Origin: Atriophallophorus winterbourni
Taxonomy: Eukaryota; Platyhelminthes; Trematoda; Plagiorchiida; Microphallidae
Length of the DNA: 64,000 nt
Direction of reading: 5' to 3'
Assembly (NCBI GenBank): GCA_013407085.1
Contig: JACCGJ010010810.1
Span: 16,536 to 80,535 of the forward strand
In this document: positions 23,781-35,400 of the stretch, one piece after another
Position numbering within the stretch: the first letter of the stretch is position 1
Layout of the letters: every line of letters begins with the position of its first letter
Translations under genes and position numbers: made by a program
The notes under the pieces: model-generated
Databases searched by the model: none
What the model was told of the DNA's origin: nothing
What the model saw: only the letters and a program-made list of their open reading frames with translations

Positions 23781-25588
23781 CAATCGAATATAATATGTTT
23801 GGGGCCGATTGTGTATTCATAATGCAAATAAATTTGAGTGCAATCGGTTAGAGCATGTTTTGGGTAACGTTACATTTTTGACACAGATGCTTCGTCATAC
23901 CAAGGGTGATAGTCAGGACAGGGAACATGACAAAGTAGCAATCAACCCACCACTACTGATATGATTTTGCCGCTAAACAGCATATAGTACGCGTACGTGG
24001 TGTCAATTATCATAGACATGAACAAGATCGGTGTCGATTGGCCTACTACTGTGTATACACATCAATCTAATATAAGTGAACACTGTCAAGGTCAATTGAC
24101 ATAGCGGCTTACATGCGTTAAGGTATGTAACCAAAGGGCCTAACGTTAGGCTATTTTTTAAGAAAAAGAAAAATCGAATTAACTAGTGAGTATAAGGTTA
24201 ATAACAACTATTAACCTTCGCATCAATGCCTAGCGCCATATTGTTGAGATTTCTGACCCATCCACCTTATTGGCAATGTCGACTGCCACCGCATGTAAGC
24301 GTTCGATATACGGTTTAATACCGCTTTTCAATATTTCCGCATTTTCTAGATCGATGCTGTGGTCTGTATAAAAACGTGCTTCTCCCCAGGCGAAATCACG
24401 AATAAGGAATTGATATTCAATCGCATCCCGGGGTTCTCTTTTGACCCGCTTTCGGTGTTCTTCGATTCTAATATGAATTGCACTGGAAGTCTGCCCTATA
24501 TAAACACCCAAACAGTCCTGGCAGTTAATTCTGTAGATGCTGTCCATAAAGCAAGATAAAGGTGTCTTATCCTTGAATTGCATCAGTACCGAACGGTAAT
24601 TATCCTTTTCTTATAATTTACGAGGTATGACTGCCTGGTTCAATATTCTACGTATCGTTTCAGATATGCATTTTACATATGGTATGCAAAGCGTATATCG
24701 CCAATTTCTCTCCAATTTTTCTGACGGGTATTTTACCTTCATCATTAGCGTTTTACAAAGGTTTTTGAATAACCGTCGTATATGTGACTTTGGCTCGCTT
24801 CAATGTGCGCCTGTATTCGTTCACTTTCATTGCTCCACAGGTGTTGTATCTTTCGGAAAATGGAACAAGCTATGAACTTAAAGACTTGTCTTGGATGAGC
24901 GGAAGTGTATCGTAGTACAGCATCTGAAACCACTATTCTAGTGTTTTGAATTTATCGAATCGGCAACTTTCGCAACTAAACAAAGATTGTTGGAGAAACT
25001 CTTGAATTTCTGCATAAGTAAGAGCTTTATGAAGGCTAAGGATTTTATGTCCTGTATTGAGGGATCATTAAATGCATATCAAAATGAACATACAGATGCG
25101 GTAAGAAACTTTATCGCTGGTGTCATTGAAATCAAGGAACGAGGCGATGCAAACCTTTAATCACTCAAAAGATACGAATTTAGCCAATACTAAGGCTGAA
25201 AATTGTAAAGTAACGGTAAATTTGAACAAAAGCGAATAATTAGGAAAGTTTGGGTTACACTCATAAGAGGACCCTAATGAACGGATATATAATGGCAAAA
25301 TGAAAACGGTAATGTTTAACTTTAAAATGGTAGTATCAAGGTACGTACGTAGCGTCTAGGAGGGTTTGAGATAGGGCTTGTGGTATAACCTGTATCTCAT
25401 TTCTAATTTAATTCACAGGTTCTACGGCTTAACTAAAATACATGAAGAAAGCATTTTTGTATGAGCTATCATCGTCTCACGAGATAGCTAGACATTTGGC
25501 TTATTTGTTAAAACTTTAGTCGGCAATACAGCGTTTTAATCAAGAACGCATATCACTTTGGTGCACGCTTAAAGTCGGTAACCATTGA
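23781..25588 (-). mobile_element. Penelope-like element insertion in the left arm
   Basis: The right arm runs directly from the counterpart of 23,780 to that of about 25,588, so these 1.8 kb are extra in the left arm. The insert encodes, on its minus strand, the end of a Penelope reverse transcriptase and a GIY-YIG endonuclease. Near its low-coordinate end, 23,822-23,905 resembles in inverted orientation 25,600-25,690 just beyond its other end. Penelope elements often insert with inverted or partial tandem ends, which may explain this. Confidence 0.65.
24230..24933 (-). pseudogene. Penelope-like element: RT connector and GIY-YIG endonuclease
   Basis: The 5' part (24,933-24,745) reads SNESERIQAHIEASQSHIYD and GYSKTFVKR, the region after the polymerase palm. 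Then, in another frame, IPYVKCISETIRRILNQ matches the conserved (L/I)PY(V/I)KG.SE.IRRIL motif of Penelope RTs; a stop (AVIPRKL then stop) follows. The last open frame (117 codons, 24,583-24,230) holds MDSIYRINCQDCLGVYIGQT and AIHIRIEEHRKRV, i.e. the GIY-YIG core with the CxxC zinc feature of Penelope endonucleases, and IDLENAEIL near the end. Penelope elements use this nuclease for target-primed insertion. Frameshifts and a missing 5' half make this copy inactive. Confidence 0.85.
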
Positions 25589-27321
25589 GTAACACTCTTG
25601 GCCTGACGAAGCTTCAGTGTCAGAAGTGAACGCTACCTAAAACCTGCTCGAACTGATTGCTTTCAAAATTCTTTGCATTGACTGGTGATGTTGTTGGCTG
25701 CGCGTTAGCTACGATGGTCATTGGTGAATTCGCTGTCTCTTTTCCTTCAAAAATAAGCTTTTGTTAATTAAATAAGAACGTTTGATCTTCTAATTCAGAC
25801 TGAATACGTATATGGTCGCTTAGATACAAAGCGTCAAAGAACTTTTTCAAACGATTGAATTCTGAACCAATTTTGTATTCCTTGTACAAAAACGTTAATC
25901 ATTACAATAAATAGCTGTTGAGCACAAGCAGCAAGGTACAATTCGAGTTTTCATAATTACTTGTTTCAGAGTGTTATAGCACTTTAAACGATCGACGTGT
26001 GTATACCGCTATCCGTTTTTATTAAAGTAATTTTTGCCGGCCTGAACAAGCTGCATGTGTTTTGGTTGAGTTAGATATTGATCGACAGGCGGAAAATGTG
26101 AGAAGAAACATTTGTAAAAATTAAAGGTGTCCATGAGATAATGACCACGTTAAAACAGAACAGAAGAGAAGCAAGAAGTACGAAGGAGATTAACTTTAAG
26201 CATTTTGATTGTCACCGTATATACAAAATGAGTTCCCATCCAAGAATAAAATACCACATTAATCAGATGAAACGAATTTCTAGGTTGCTGTGTTTGAATG
26301 ATGAGAATTCGCAATATTCACCTGGTGCTCATTGCTGATGTGCAAATTAGCGGATGCATATTTTTATAGTTAGAAAATAGAATATTATATAATGCTAGTC
26401 GTTTGGTATTGTCGGGTTTCTTGATCTCATGATCAAAATGATTACGTTTGCACAAATGAATTCCTTCCCTCAACATTTAAACTAATGCGGCATTACTAAT
26501 CGTGTCTGTGGATAAAACGCAATATCGTTACACCATGTTGCTTATTGTCATTGTTTGTGTGTACGTGAAGTTGTGATGATAAACTCATCGTGAGTATATC
26601 CAGCGTCAATAAACACCGTACGATTATCAGAAATAAATTGAGCATATTTATGATTTGGCTGCTTGAATCCGTAGAAATAAATGATTTCGTTGATTGAAAC
26701 TGTTTTATTTTTGAGGGCTTTCATTGAGTGCTTTACAATCAAAACCTTGTGTATCGTTCTTCAGAAGTTGGGCTAATCAATTCCATTAACCAGTAATCAA
26801 TCTTATACCACGAAATACTACTTACTTAAAAGTGGATAATTGAGTGTAATTTTGAAGATCACGAGCGATTTGAAATAAAATTTATTGGGGTTTCAAAACT
26901 TTTATTTCAAAATTCTTTTTTATTTCAAAAGTTTTATCTTTCAACATATATTTGCGATCTTTCGATTCCAACCATTACCAATATATGCAAGAGAGAATGG
27001 AATATATTTTAAGCACGAATAAAAAATAAATGGATAACGATAAACTCAATTTTTGTGCTTTTAGTATATAATTTACACGATAAATCGAAAGAAGTAATGA
27101 GATATATGAATAATGCTAACAATACAATGATTCACGCTGTGCAGTTGGCCTCGTGAACTTAAGCTTGGCTTGAGCTTATGATAAAATGAGTCACGCCTTT
27201 TGAGTTCATCCAAGTTTCATTTTCAGCAAAAGATATTCAGTTGAAATTTTTTTAAGTTCAATGTCAAACAGAATTTACAAGCAGCTTTGAGAAAAATTAG
27301 ATGAAAAATTCGTTCTAAAAC

Positions 27322-27759
27322 TTTTTTTAGCAAATCATGCCAGAGTTTTGTCAACGTTTATTCTTTTAGCGAAAATATAAAAACAGAATGGAATTCAATA
27401 GTTGGGATCTATCGAATGATTCTCTTCAACTAGAGAATTATGTTCAATATATACGAAAACGCAAATGCGAGGAATTTTGATAATTAAACTATTTGCATAA
27501 ATCATGAAAGTGTCAAAACAATTTATTGATGTACCAGCTATTTTTATATTTTGATTAATTTAAGTTAAAATTCATTATTTTAATATAAGTAGAACCTGAA
27601 CCGGTTTCCGGATGTTTCCATTCATGGAAAAGCGGTAAACAAAGATGGAATATGAAGTCTCGGTTTTATAGAATTCGTATAACTGACGACCAATGTTTTT
27701 AGACACAGAATCACGGAGAGTATTCTGTTCAAGTGCTCTAGTTTCTAATGTAGCACACT
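27322..27759. other. Inverted-repeat spacer, AT-rich part
   Basis: Lies between the left arm and the RTE fragment. AT-rich, no coding signal. About 27,600-27,640 has a GGTTTCCGG-containing patch without clear identity. Confidence 0.5.
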
Positions 27760-29560
27760 GGTAATATGATGCTCCTCTTCCCCCTAGATTACAAAGAGAA
27801 GACGTGCTCTACCCATCTTTCCATCTACTAGGTTTTGCCGAAAATCGGGTTAACAGAAACAAACTTAATGGGAGCCGTTTTAAGTTTGTTTAGATCAATT
27901 GCTCTCTTCATCCCAACATGCATACCGTGAAAATTTCCAGTTTCCGGAGCATGTTGTTTACTGAGGTTAATATCTGTCCAATAGTCGTTTGCACATCGTC
28001 TCACAGTCTGTGGGACCTTATTTCTAGCTGCTCTTAGAAGTCGTATGTTTTCATCTGTTGGCATGCCTTATAGCCTCAAGGATGCTGACCGTTTATCATC
28101 AAACTCAACAGTCGAGTCAGAGGCTTTCGCTTCGAAACATCCCCTGTTCGAACTGGACCGAAAATGGAAATTGCGACATTCTATCGATTCCTAGTTTTCT
28201 GAAACCGATTCGAATGTGTTGGTCTTGTTGAACTCGTCTGTGAAGTCGTTTGCAAATCGCGCTGCTTGATTAGGTTACACATGCGAGTGACGTCTATCTT
28301 AGCCTTAGCAGACAAATTAAAGCGGTGAAATATCTTGTGGGGAAGCTTCAGATTTGCACAGACCAGCGAATGATCAGTGTCGCAGTATGCGCTTTAATAT
28401 GAAATGTTGAGGAGTACGCTTCCTAAATTAGTGCGCCTAACAAGAACATGATCAAGCTGATGCAAATGGTTAGAGCTTGATTATTTCATAAGAGACTATA
28501 TGCTGTGGTTTTGTTTGAACGAGTGTTACTGACACAAAGACTAAATGTTTGAACATTTCTTGAAGGCGTTGTCCATTTTCATTGGTTTTACCTACACAGA
28601 AACTTCCAAAACAATTTTGCCAAGGCTTGTAATCTGCACCAACTCTGGCATTGAAATCACTCAATACCACTACACGGTTTTTTGTGGCACTTTTTGAAGA
28701 CTGTTGTGAGGTTTGGGTAGAAAGTCTCTTTTTCAGCATGCATCACAGAGAGCGTCTGTGCATAACCGTTGACCAACGTATTGGTAAAAGTAAGGCACTT
28801 CTGATTTTGACTCTAAATAGGTTCGCTCACACTGCTTATCGGTCACGCTGGTTTTAGTAGGTTGTTTCGCACGTCAAACCCAACTCCATGCAGTCGTGGC
28901 TCATCACTACTCCTTCCTTTACAAAAATGTGAAATCTCTTTCTGTTAGCATAACACTGTCTGGTCTGTCATCTTTACACCAGTCGAGCGATTGCTTTTAA
29001 TCAGTATCTGTGCTTACCGTGTTATTATCCGTAGAAGCGGAATGAAGTTTCCTTTTCAATGGTGCGTTGCGCCAGGCATTTCAATATGGAGAAGTAGCTG
29101 TTGCCCATGCAGCAAGTGCTTCTGGAACCAACTGAAAAGCTAGGCTGATGCGTATTGACATTGATGTCGTCACAGGAATTAGCAGGACGAAGTCGAATAT
29201 AACATCGGACTGTCTAACGGGACACCGGCTGACGAATGTTTCTCGAGGTTGACTCCAAAAGCCTTCTCCATGATAAGAGATAAGGGGTTTCCTTCCCTCA
29301 GGTGGACCGCCTTCATGTACTTATGAGCTCAACATGCCCGAAGCATGCAGGTTTTGAGGCGCCAGTCAGCCATCTTCGCCATTTCTCTTGTCAGCAGAAG
29401 CATATCCGCCCGGTCACAAAAGACCAAGCGTGCTGGCCGAGAGCTGGACCTGGTTGTCAGAGGCTATATGAGATGCCTTCCATTGGAGAATTTTTAGAAT
29501 CGGGAGCTTACCCCAAAACCTGCAAGGCCTTAACAACCATGGAAATGTTTATATAACACG
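27760..29560 (-). pseudogene. RTE-type LINE, 5' half (endonuclease and linker)
   Basis: Reading on the minus strand, the 5' region begins near 29,560. Around 28,900 the frames resemble the G.GF.VRN.LL segment of RTE endonucleases. Near 28,680-28,560 comes NRVVVLSDFNARVGADYKPW followed by GKTNENGQRLQEMF, the endonuclease GDFNA(K/R)VG.DY..W...GK.NENG.RL signature. At 28,064-27,828 a clean frame has RAARNKVPQTVRRCANDYW and GNFHGMHVGMKRAI, the linker before the polymerase, continuing to MERWVEHVFSL at about 27,795. Stops and frameshifts are present. The polymerase half is missing, which is unusual because LINE copies normally lose the 5' end. It fills most of the inverted-repeat spacer. Confidence 0.85.
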
Positions 29561-31095
29561 ACATTTATCCTAACGAATATTTTTCCATCATTCCGAGAAA
29601 ACACATTACATTTTTTCTAACTACAAGAAATATCGATTTGAACAACGCCTTGGGCTGTATCAGACGTTTTAAAACGAATTTTTCATCAAATTTTTCACAA
29701 AGCTGCTACATAAATTCTGCTTGACATTGAACTAGAAAGATTTCAACTAAATATTTTTTGCTGTAAATGAAAAGCTTCACTTTGCATGAGACATGAGTGA
29801 ACTCAAAAGACGTGACTCATTTTATCATAAGCTCAAGCCAAGCTTAAGTTCACGAGGCCAATTGCACAGCGTGAATCATTGCATTGTTAGCATTATTCAT
29901 ATCTCTCATTACTTCTTTCGATTTATCGTGAGAACTATATTCTAAAAGCACAAAAATGGAGTTTATCGTTATTCATTTATTTTTAATTTGTGCTCAAAAT
30001 ATATTCCATTCTCTCTTGCATATATTGGTAATGGTTGGAATCGAAAGATCGCAAATATATGTTGAAAGATAAAACTTTTGAAATAAAAAAGAATTTTGAA
30101 ATAAAAGATTTGAAACCCCAATAAATTTTATTTCAAATCGCTCGTGATCTTCAAAATTACACTTAATTACCCACTTCTAAGTAAGTAGTATTTCGTGGTA
30201 TCAGATTGATTACTGGTTAATGGAATTGATTAGCCTAACTTCTAAAGAACGATACACAAGGTTTTGATTGAGATGCACTCAATGAAAGCCCTCAAAAATA
30301 AATCTGTTTCAACCAACGAGATCATTTTTTCTACGGTTTCAAACAGCCAAATAACAAATATGCTCAATTTATTTCTGATAATTGTACGGTGTTTATTGAC
30401 GCTGGATATATCACGATGAGTTTATCAGCACAATTTCACGTACACACAAACAATGACAATAAGCAACATGGCGTACCGATATTGAGTTTTATCCACAGAC
30501 ACTATTAGTGATGCCGCATTAGTTTAAATGTTGAGGGAAGGAATTCATTTTTGTAAACGTAATCATTCTGATCATGAGATCAAGAAACCCGACAATACCA
30601 AACGACTAGCATTATATAATCTTCTATTTTCTAACTTTAAAACTTTGCATCCGCTAATTTGCACATCAGCAATGAGTACCAAGTGAATATTGCGAATTCT
30701 CATCATTCAAACACAGCAACCTAGAAATCCGTTTCATCTGATTAATGTGGTATTTTATTATTGAGTGGAAACTCATTTTGTTTATACGGTGACAATTAAA
30801 ATGCTTAAAGTTAATCTCCTTCCTACTTCTTGCTTCTTTTCTCTTCTGTTTTAACGTAGTCATTATCTCATGGACACCTTTAATCTTTACAAATGTTTTC
30901 CGTCTGTCGATCAATATCTAACTTAACCAAAACACATGCAGCTTGTGTAGGCCGGCAAAATTTACTTTAATAAAAACGGATAGCGGTATACACACGTCGA
31001 TCGTTTAAAGTGCTATAACACTCTGAAACAAGTAATTATGAAAACTCGAATTGTACCTTGCTGCTTGTGCTCAACAGCTATTTATTGTAATCATT

Positions 31096-31103
31096 AATGT
31101 TTT
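31096..31103 (+). repeat. Target-site duplication (left copy), AATGTTTT
   Basis: AATGTTTT directly precedes the truncated RTE copy. The same 8 bases follow its (CAA)n tail at 32,664-32,671. In the left arm the undisturbed site reads AACGTTTTT in the equivalent position. Confidence 0.85.
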
Positions 31104-32663
31104 AGCTGATAGAATTTACTCCGAATCTCAATGTGGCTTCCGCAAGGGAAGATCAACCGTTGACATGATCTTCTCCCTGAGACAACTTCAAGAAAAGTGT
31201 CGGGAACAGCGTATGCCATTATACGCTGTTTTTATTGATTTTAACTAAGGCATTCGACTACGTCAGCAGGGAGGGTCTCTTCAAAATGCTCGATCTGATA
31301 GGCTGCCCCCCAAGGCTGCTGAGACTCGTTATTTCGTTCCACTCAGGCATGAAAGGCTCAGTCCATTTTAACGGTTGCAGTTCAGAAGCATTTGAAATTC
31401 GCCGAGGCGTCAAACAAGGGTTGTGTTCTTGCTCCCCAACTCTGTCTCGGTATTTTCTTTTGCTCTGCTGTCTGAAGCACGCTTTTCAGACGAGACAGAG
31501 GCATTTAACATACCACGGCGAATGATGGCAAGCTTTTCAACCTAAACCGGTTGAAGACCAAAACCAAAGTACGGGATGTGATAATCCTTGAACCTGTATG
31601 TTTTGCCGAGCACGCATCCGTAATTGCTCGCCTCCCAATAGAACCTCATCCGCTAATGGACTGTTGTTGTTTTCGTCGGCATGCAAAGACTTTGGTACTA
31701 ACAATCAGCATGAGCAAGACCAAAGTCCTTGGTCAAGGGACTGTAATCGCCAACCAATCATCACCTGTTGGAAACTGTCAGCTCTAACAAGTACATCATT
31801 TTCCACAACATAATCTTGGATTCAACCATTGCGGATAACCTCTCGCTAGACATGGGATCAAAAAGCGGCTTGGCATAGTCAGCCTGTGTCATTTGTCCCG
31901 ATTTGTAATTCTCGTGTTTGGGGTAACCGCAAGCTGACTGAGAAGACAAAGATGATGGTATACAGCGCGTGCTAACTAAATGCTTTACTATACGGCAGTG
32001 AAACCTTGACCATCCACGCACGACACGAACGGAAGCTGAATGCTCTCCATCTACGGAGCATCCGTCGTATCTTGAACATATCGTGGATGGATAGAGTGAC
32101 TAACGCTGAAGTGCTTCCAAAAGCTGGTCTACAGAGCATGTTCACACTATTACGTCAGCGCCGCCTGTGGTGGCTTGGGTCCATGATGTCTTAGAAATGG
32201 AAAATGGTCGTAATTCCGAAAGATCTACTCTATCGGTGAGTTTACAATTAGGAAGTCGACCAATTGGCAGAACCGCACTGCGGGGACAAAGATGTTTGCA
32301 AAAGATATATCAAAGCCTTGTACATTGACCACCGCAAGCTGGGATGAACTTGCTCCTTTTGACCTGATCACTTGGAGGGCAAATTTGTTTAAAAGCGTCG
32401 AACTTTGCAAAGCCGGGGAGGAGCAAAGTAACACAGCTCCTGGCTGCTGCTGAAACGCAATCACGCCGCAGGCCGATGCACTGATGCACTACAATACCAC
32501 AGATTTTCTGACTATCGTTTGCAACGCTGCGTGAGAAACTGTTCACTGCTATGCCCGAATCGGACTGTTTAGTCATTCAAAAAGTTGCAAAACATGAAAT
32601 TCATGCGATGTGATGTACATCCATGGTCGACATCGACCGACGGAGGCCAACAACAACAACAAC
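31104..32663 (+). pseudogene. 5'-truncated RTE-type LINE (reverse transcriptase), inserted in the right arm
   Basis: The insertion starts inside the polymerase: LADRIYSESQCGFRKGRSTV, then RQLQEKCREQRMPLYAVFID (motif A, followed after a one-base shift by KAFDYVSREGLF), then GVKQGL near 31,415. Shifted frames hold the TKTKVRD region, LRSIRRILNISWMDRVTN, and LLRQRRLWWLG near 32,145, followed by the degraded tail. It ends in a (CAA)n run at 32,650-32,663 and is bounded by the 8-bp duplication AATGTTTT. That is the mark of target-primed insertion. Multiple frameshifts inactivate it. It is the same family as the 5' half in the spacer and the tails at 16.4 and 20.2 kb. Confidence 0.92.
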
Positions 32664-32671
32664 AATGTTTT
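32664..32671 (+). repeat. Target-site duplication (right copy), AATGTTTT
   Basis: Follows the CAACAACAACAACAACAA tail. After it the right arm resumes with TTGTACAAGGAATACAAAAT, matching the left arm near 25,880. Confidence 0.85.
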
Positions 32672-34284
32672 TGTACAAGGAATACAAAATTGGTCCAGAC
32701 TTCAAGCGTTTTAAAAAAGTTCTTTGACGCCTGGTATCTAATCGACCATATACATTGCATTCTCTCTGAATTAGAAAATCAAACATTTCTATACACAATC
32801 ACAAGTCATTTCTGTTGATGAAAAACGCTCTTGGTCAATTAAAAAACATAAGTTTTGAAGGAAAAAAGACAGCGAATTCACGAATGGCCATCGTAGCTAA
32901 CGCGCAGCTAACGTCAGTAGTCAATGCAAAGAAATTTGAGCGCAATCGGTTCGGGCAGGTTTTAGGTAACGTTTGACTTCTGAAACAGAAGCTTGGTCAG
33001 ACGAAGTGTGTTAGCCAATTATTACCAGTCATCTTATTGGTCGAGCGTGATTTGCACCGATGTACGAAATACCACTTTAATGAAGTACCGGTGCTAACAT
33101 TCTTTCGATAACTTGAAAATGTTACGCAGCAGCATCAAATTTTAGCTGATTGAACCGTTATCGCTGTTAAAACCGGAAGGAAAATCTGCATAACATATCC
33201 AGGACATATAAAGTCCTAAATTCAAGGTCAGACATAAGAATGGCCTAGCAAAGTGTTTTAGCTGTTTCTAATGCTCGCATTCATGGTTCAGAATTCATTA
33301 TAAAGATACTCCTTGATATACCAATGTTTTGGAAATCACAGCAACAAAATCTCTCTAAACACTGTTTTATCGAGATTTTTATTTTTTAAAGAAACCATTG
33401 GTGTAAATGCGACGTTCACTGAATATTCCACATTAAAAAGCACCACTGATACTGAATCTATATGATATATCGCTATTTGTTCCGTATCACATTCTTGAAT
33501 CTCTGAAGTATATTTGTATCAGTTTTCATTCATTGTAATTGCTTGTAAATAGTTATATGTCCTTCTGAAAATCGCCGCAAAAGAATTCATTGAAACCCAA
33601 GTCTACTTTGAATTTACACGGTTTATCGATGATTTGAATTAAGTTTGGGTTAATGAACGAAGAAAATAAACTCAGAACGCTAAAGAAACCCTATAGATCG
33701 ATAAGATTTCTGTCAATACAGAATAAAAATCTGTTACTACACATTTTTATTCGAAATCAAATCGACGTATAAGATATCATGAACTCCTCGAATTCTCCAT
33801 GCAGTTCAACTTACTTGCAAATAAAAAAACTAAAGTTAATTTTCTAAATATGAATGCAACATTTTTCTAAAAACTCATATAAATTCGTACGTTATCTATT
33901 TTACGTTTAATGGACATAATCGCCTCTAACAACCAGTGAACGATAGTTAACCGAGAGGGATCAGATTCGTATTGCCCGTGAGACATGTGTAAGGGGATTT
34001 GCACTAGATTATATCCACATAAATTTGTGTCTTGGAAGATTAAACTTGAAACACGTCTGGTAAGAACCTGTCAGAAAAGTAGGCGCAGTTGGAAAATAGT
34101 ACCAGCTGTTCCAAAATATGCCCCTTTAAACAATTTCGCTTAAGTGACTACAAAATCATAGGAGCTACGGGTGGAATCGCTTGGCACCAAATCGTATGAC
34201 GACTATTATTAACAGACCGAAACTATTTTATAATTTGCTCTTGTATGGTTGTGGCTCTAACTTTCCAAAAATAAAGCCAGCGAC

Positions 34285-34345
34285 ACAGAGAAATGAAACG
34301 CCAACCGGTTTCGTGCTGTTGACTGTCATCACTTAGGGAGAGTAA
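34285..34345 (-). ncRNA. Hammerhead remnant, family 1
   Basis: The minus strand reads AAGTGATGACAGTC then AACAGCACGAAACCGGTTGG. GAAA, the 3' half of stem II and the ACCGGU stem III survive. The 5' half of stem II is disrupted. It flanks the right end of the inverted repeat. Confidence 0.5.
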
Positions 34346-34530
34346 TAGTTTATTATTTTATAATTTACGAATAGATCCATTCGAACCCATTTGTGAGGGA
34401 ATGTATCCAAATTTAGATGCACGAGTCGATTCTCATATTGTAGGTTGGGGATACAGCTGACCATTTTAGTTGCTGTGTGATAAATTCTCTCGAGCAACCT
34501 CATGTCCTTTCTTAGCCACTGTTTCAAGAT
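34333..34530 (-). pseudogene. CR1-like LINE, C-terminal fragment
   Basis: A 64-codon minus frame reads WLRKDMRLLERIYHTATKMV and YENRLVHLNLDTF, matching the (L)LERVQR.ATK(M/L)V.G(L)....YE.RL..L.L.....R..R.DL segment beyond the polymerase core of CR1/L2-like LINEs. Both ends are truncated. Confidence 0.75.
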
Positions 34531-34660
34531 TCAAGATTCAAGATTCAAGGATTTATGGTTAAAAAAAGTTAATACTTTAAAACACCACAGGATTACAGTG
34601 TGAATAAAACATGTAAATTACAATAGTATAAAAGCAATAGAGAATATCAAATGTAAGGCT
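34531..34660 (-). mobile_element. CR1-like LINE 3' end with short tandem tail
   Basis: The minus strand ends AACCATAAATCCTTGAATC followed by repeated CTTGAAT units. This is similar in design to the 3' end of the plus-strand LINE at 49.6 kb (GGACCACTAAAACCTTGAAT, then TTGAATTACT repeats). Only non-coding 3' sequence is present, abutting the fragment at 34,333-34,530. Confidence 0.6.
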
Positions 34661-35400
34661 CACGAATGATGTTCGTTTGCAAGTGCAAGTCCAATTGCGA
34701 TTTAAAAATCGTCACGCTTGCACTTCAAACAGTGGTAGAAATGCAAACATTTTGGATAGGGTTCCTACGACCAACCTGTTTAACCATATGATCCTAAACT
34801 ATTGTAGAAATGCCTTAAAAATATACCATGAACGTAAATGCTCATTGTCATGCATTTTCATAAAACAGACCCCACGAAGGGTCAGTGCTGTTTGCACTCC
34901 TTAAATTATAGGATGAGGATTCGCTTGCATTTGAAACAGAGGAAAAATGGTAAATTAGTTCATTGTATGACACTGTTTGATAAGGTTGGTACGAACAACC
35001 TTTTCAATCACATGAGCCAACATTCCTGTTGATAGGCTGTAAACCCATAACCCTGAAACAAAAGCGCTTTTGTATGCATTTCCGTCACACAAACCACGAC
35101 CAGTTCGTGCTGTGTGCACTCATTTGGTGGGAAGAGTATGACCAGAATCAGCATCCGATTGAAGCAGTGGAATGGTACAGAAGTTGCGTTCGTATGCCAC
35201 TGTTGGTGGATTATTGTGCGACCAACCCGTTCAATCACATGAGCCCCACTCATGTAGATAGGGTTTAAACCCATAAACATGAACACAATTACATTAGCAT
35301 ACGTTTCCCTCACACATACACACCACGACCAGTTTCGTGCTGTTTGCACTCACCAGGTAGGGACAGTATAATCATGATACGCATGCGCTCGAAAAGGTGA
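34660..35400 (-). repeat. Hammerhead satellite array, minus-oriented units
   Basis: At least three units with a spacing of about 230 bp; ribozyme regions at about 34,848-34,905, 35,080-35,137 and 35,303-35,365. Each unit reads (minus strand) ...ACTGTCCC, core, GTGGTGTGTGACGG, ATGCATGC-like, then a stretch containing TGGTTGAACAGGTTGGTCG-like sequence. The 35,303-35,365 copy has GTGC-AAACA-GCAC and GAAAC intact, but CTGGTGA replaces CTGATGA. The 35,080 copy lacks one A of GAAA. Confidence 0.8.

Larger units (their letters stand above)
22575..27321 (+). repeat. Left arm of a large inverted repeat
   Basis: The sequence matches, in reverse complement, 29,666-34,255. Anchors seen by eye include TATAAAATAGTTTCGG at the outer end, blocks around 23.2-23.75, 25.6-25.9, 26.1-26.35 and 26.55-26.75 kb, and CGTGAACTTAAGCTTGGCTT near the inner end. 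One 85-bp sample near the inner end shows 3 mismatches; outer parts are more diverged, with small indels. The homologous core is about 3 kb. The remaining length is a Penelope-like insertion absent from the other arm. Confidence 0.9.
29666..34255 (-). repeat. Right arm of the large inverted repeat
   Basis: Reverse-complement partner of 22,575-27,321. It is interrupted once, at 31,104-32,663, by a truncated RTE element not found in the left arm. The junction at 31,096/32,671 rejoins sequence continuous in the left arm near 25,890. Confidence 0.9.

Noticed and set aside
26141..26338. A 65-codon frame present in both arms of the inverted repeat (partner at 30,666-30,914, minus)
   Set aside because: Differences between the two copies are mostly amino-acid changing and include an upstream indel with a stop in one arm, as expected for neutral DNA. 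Both being open reflects the recent duplication.
27760..32663. The minus-strand RTE 5' half and plus-strand RTE 3' half as one twin-primed (inverted) insertion
   Set aside because: The 8-bp duplication encloses only the 3' half. About 1.4 kb of palindrome arm separates the halves and the start of the polymerase is missing, so they are separate events.
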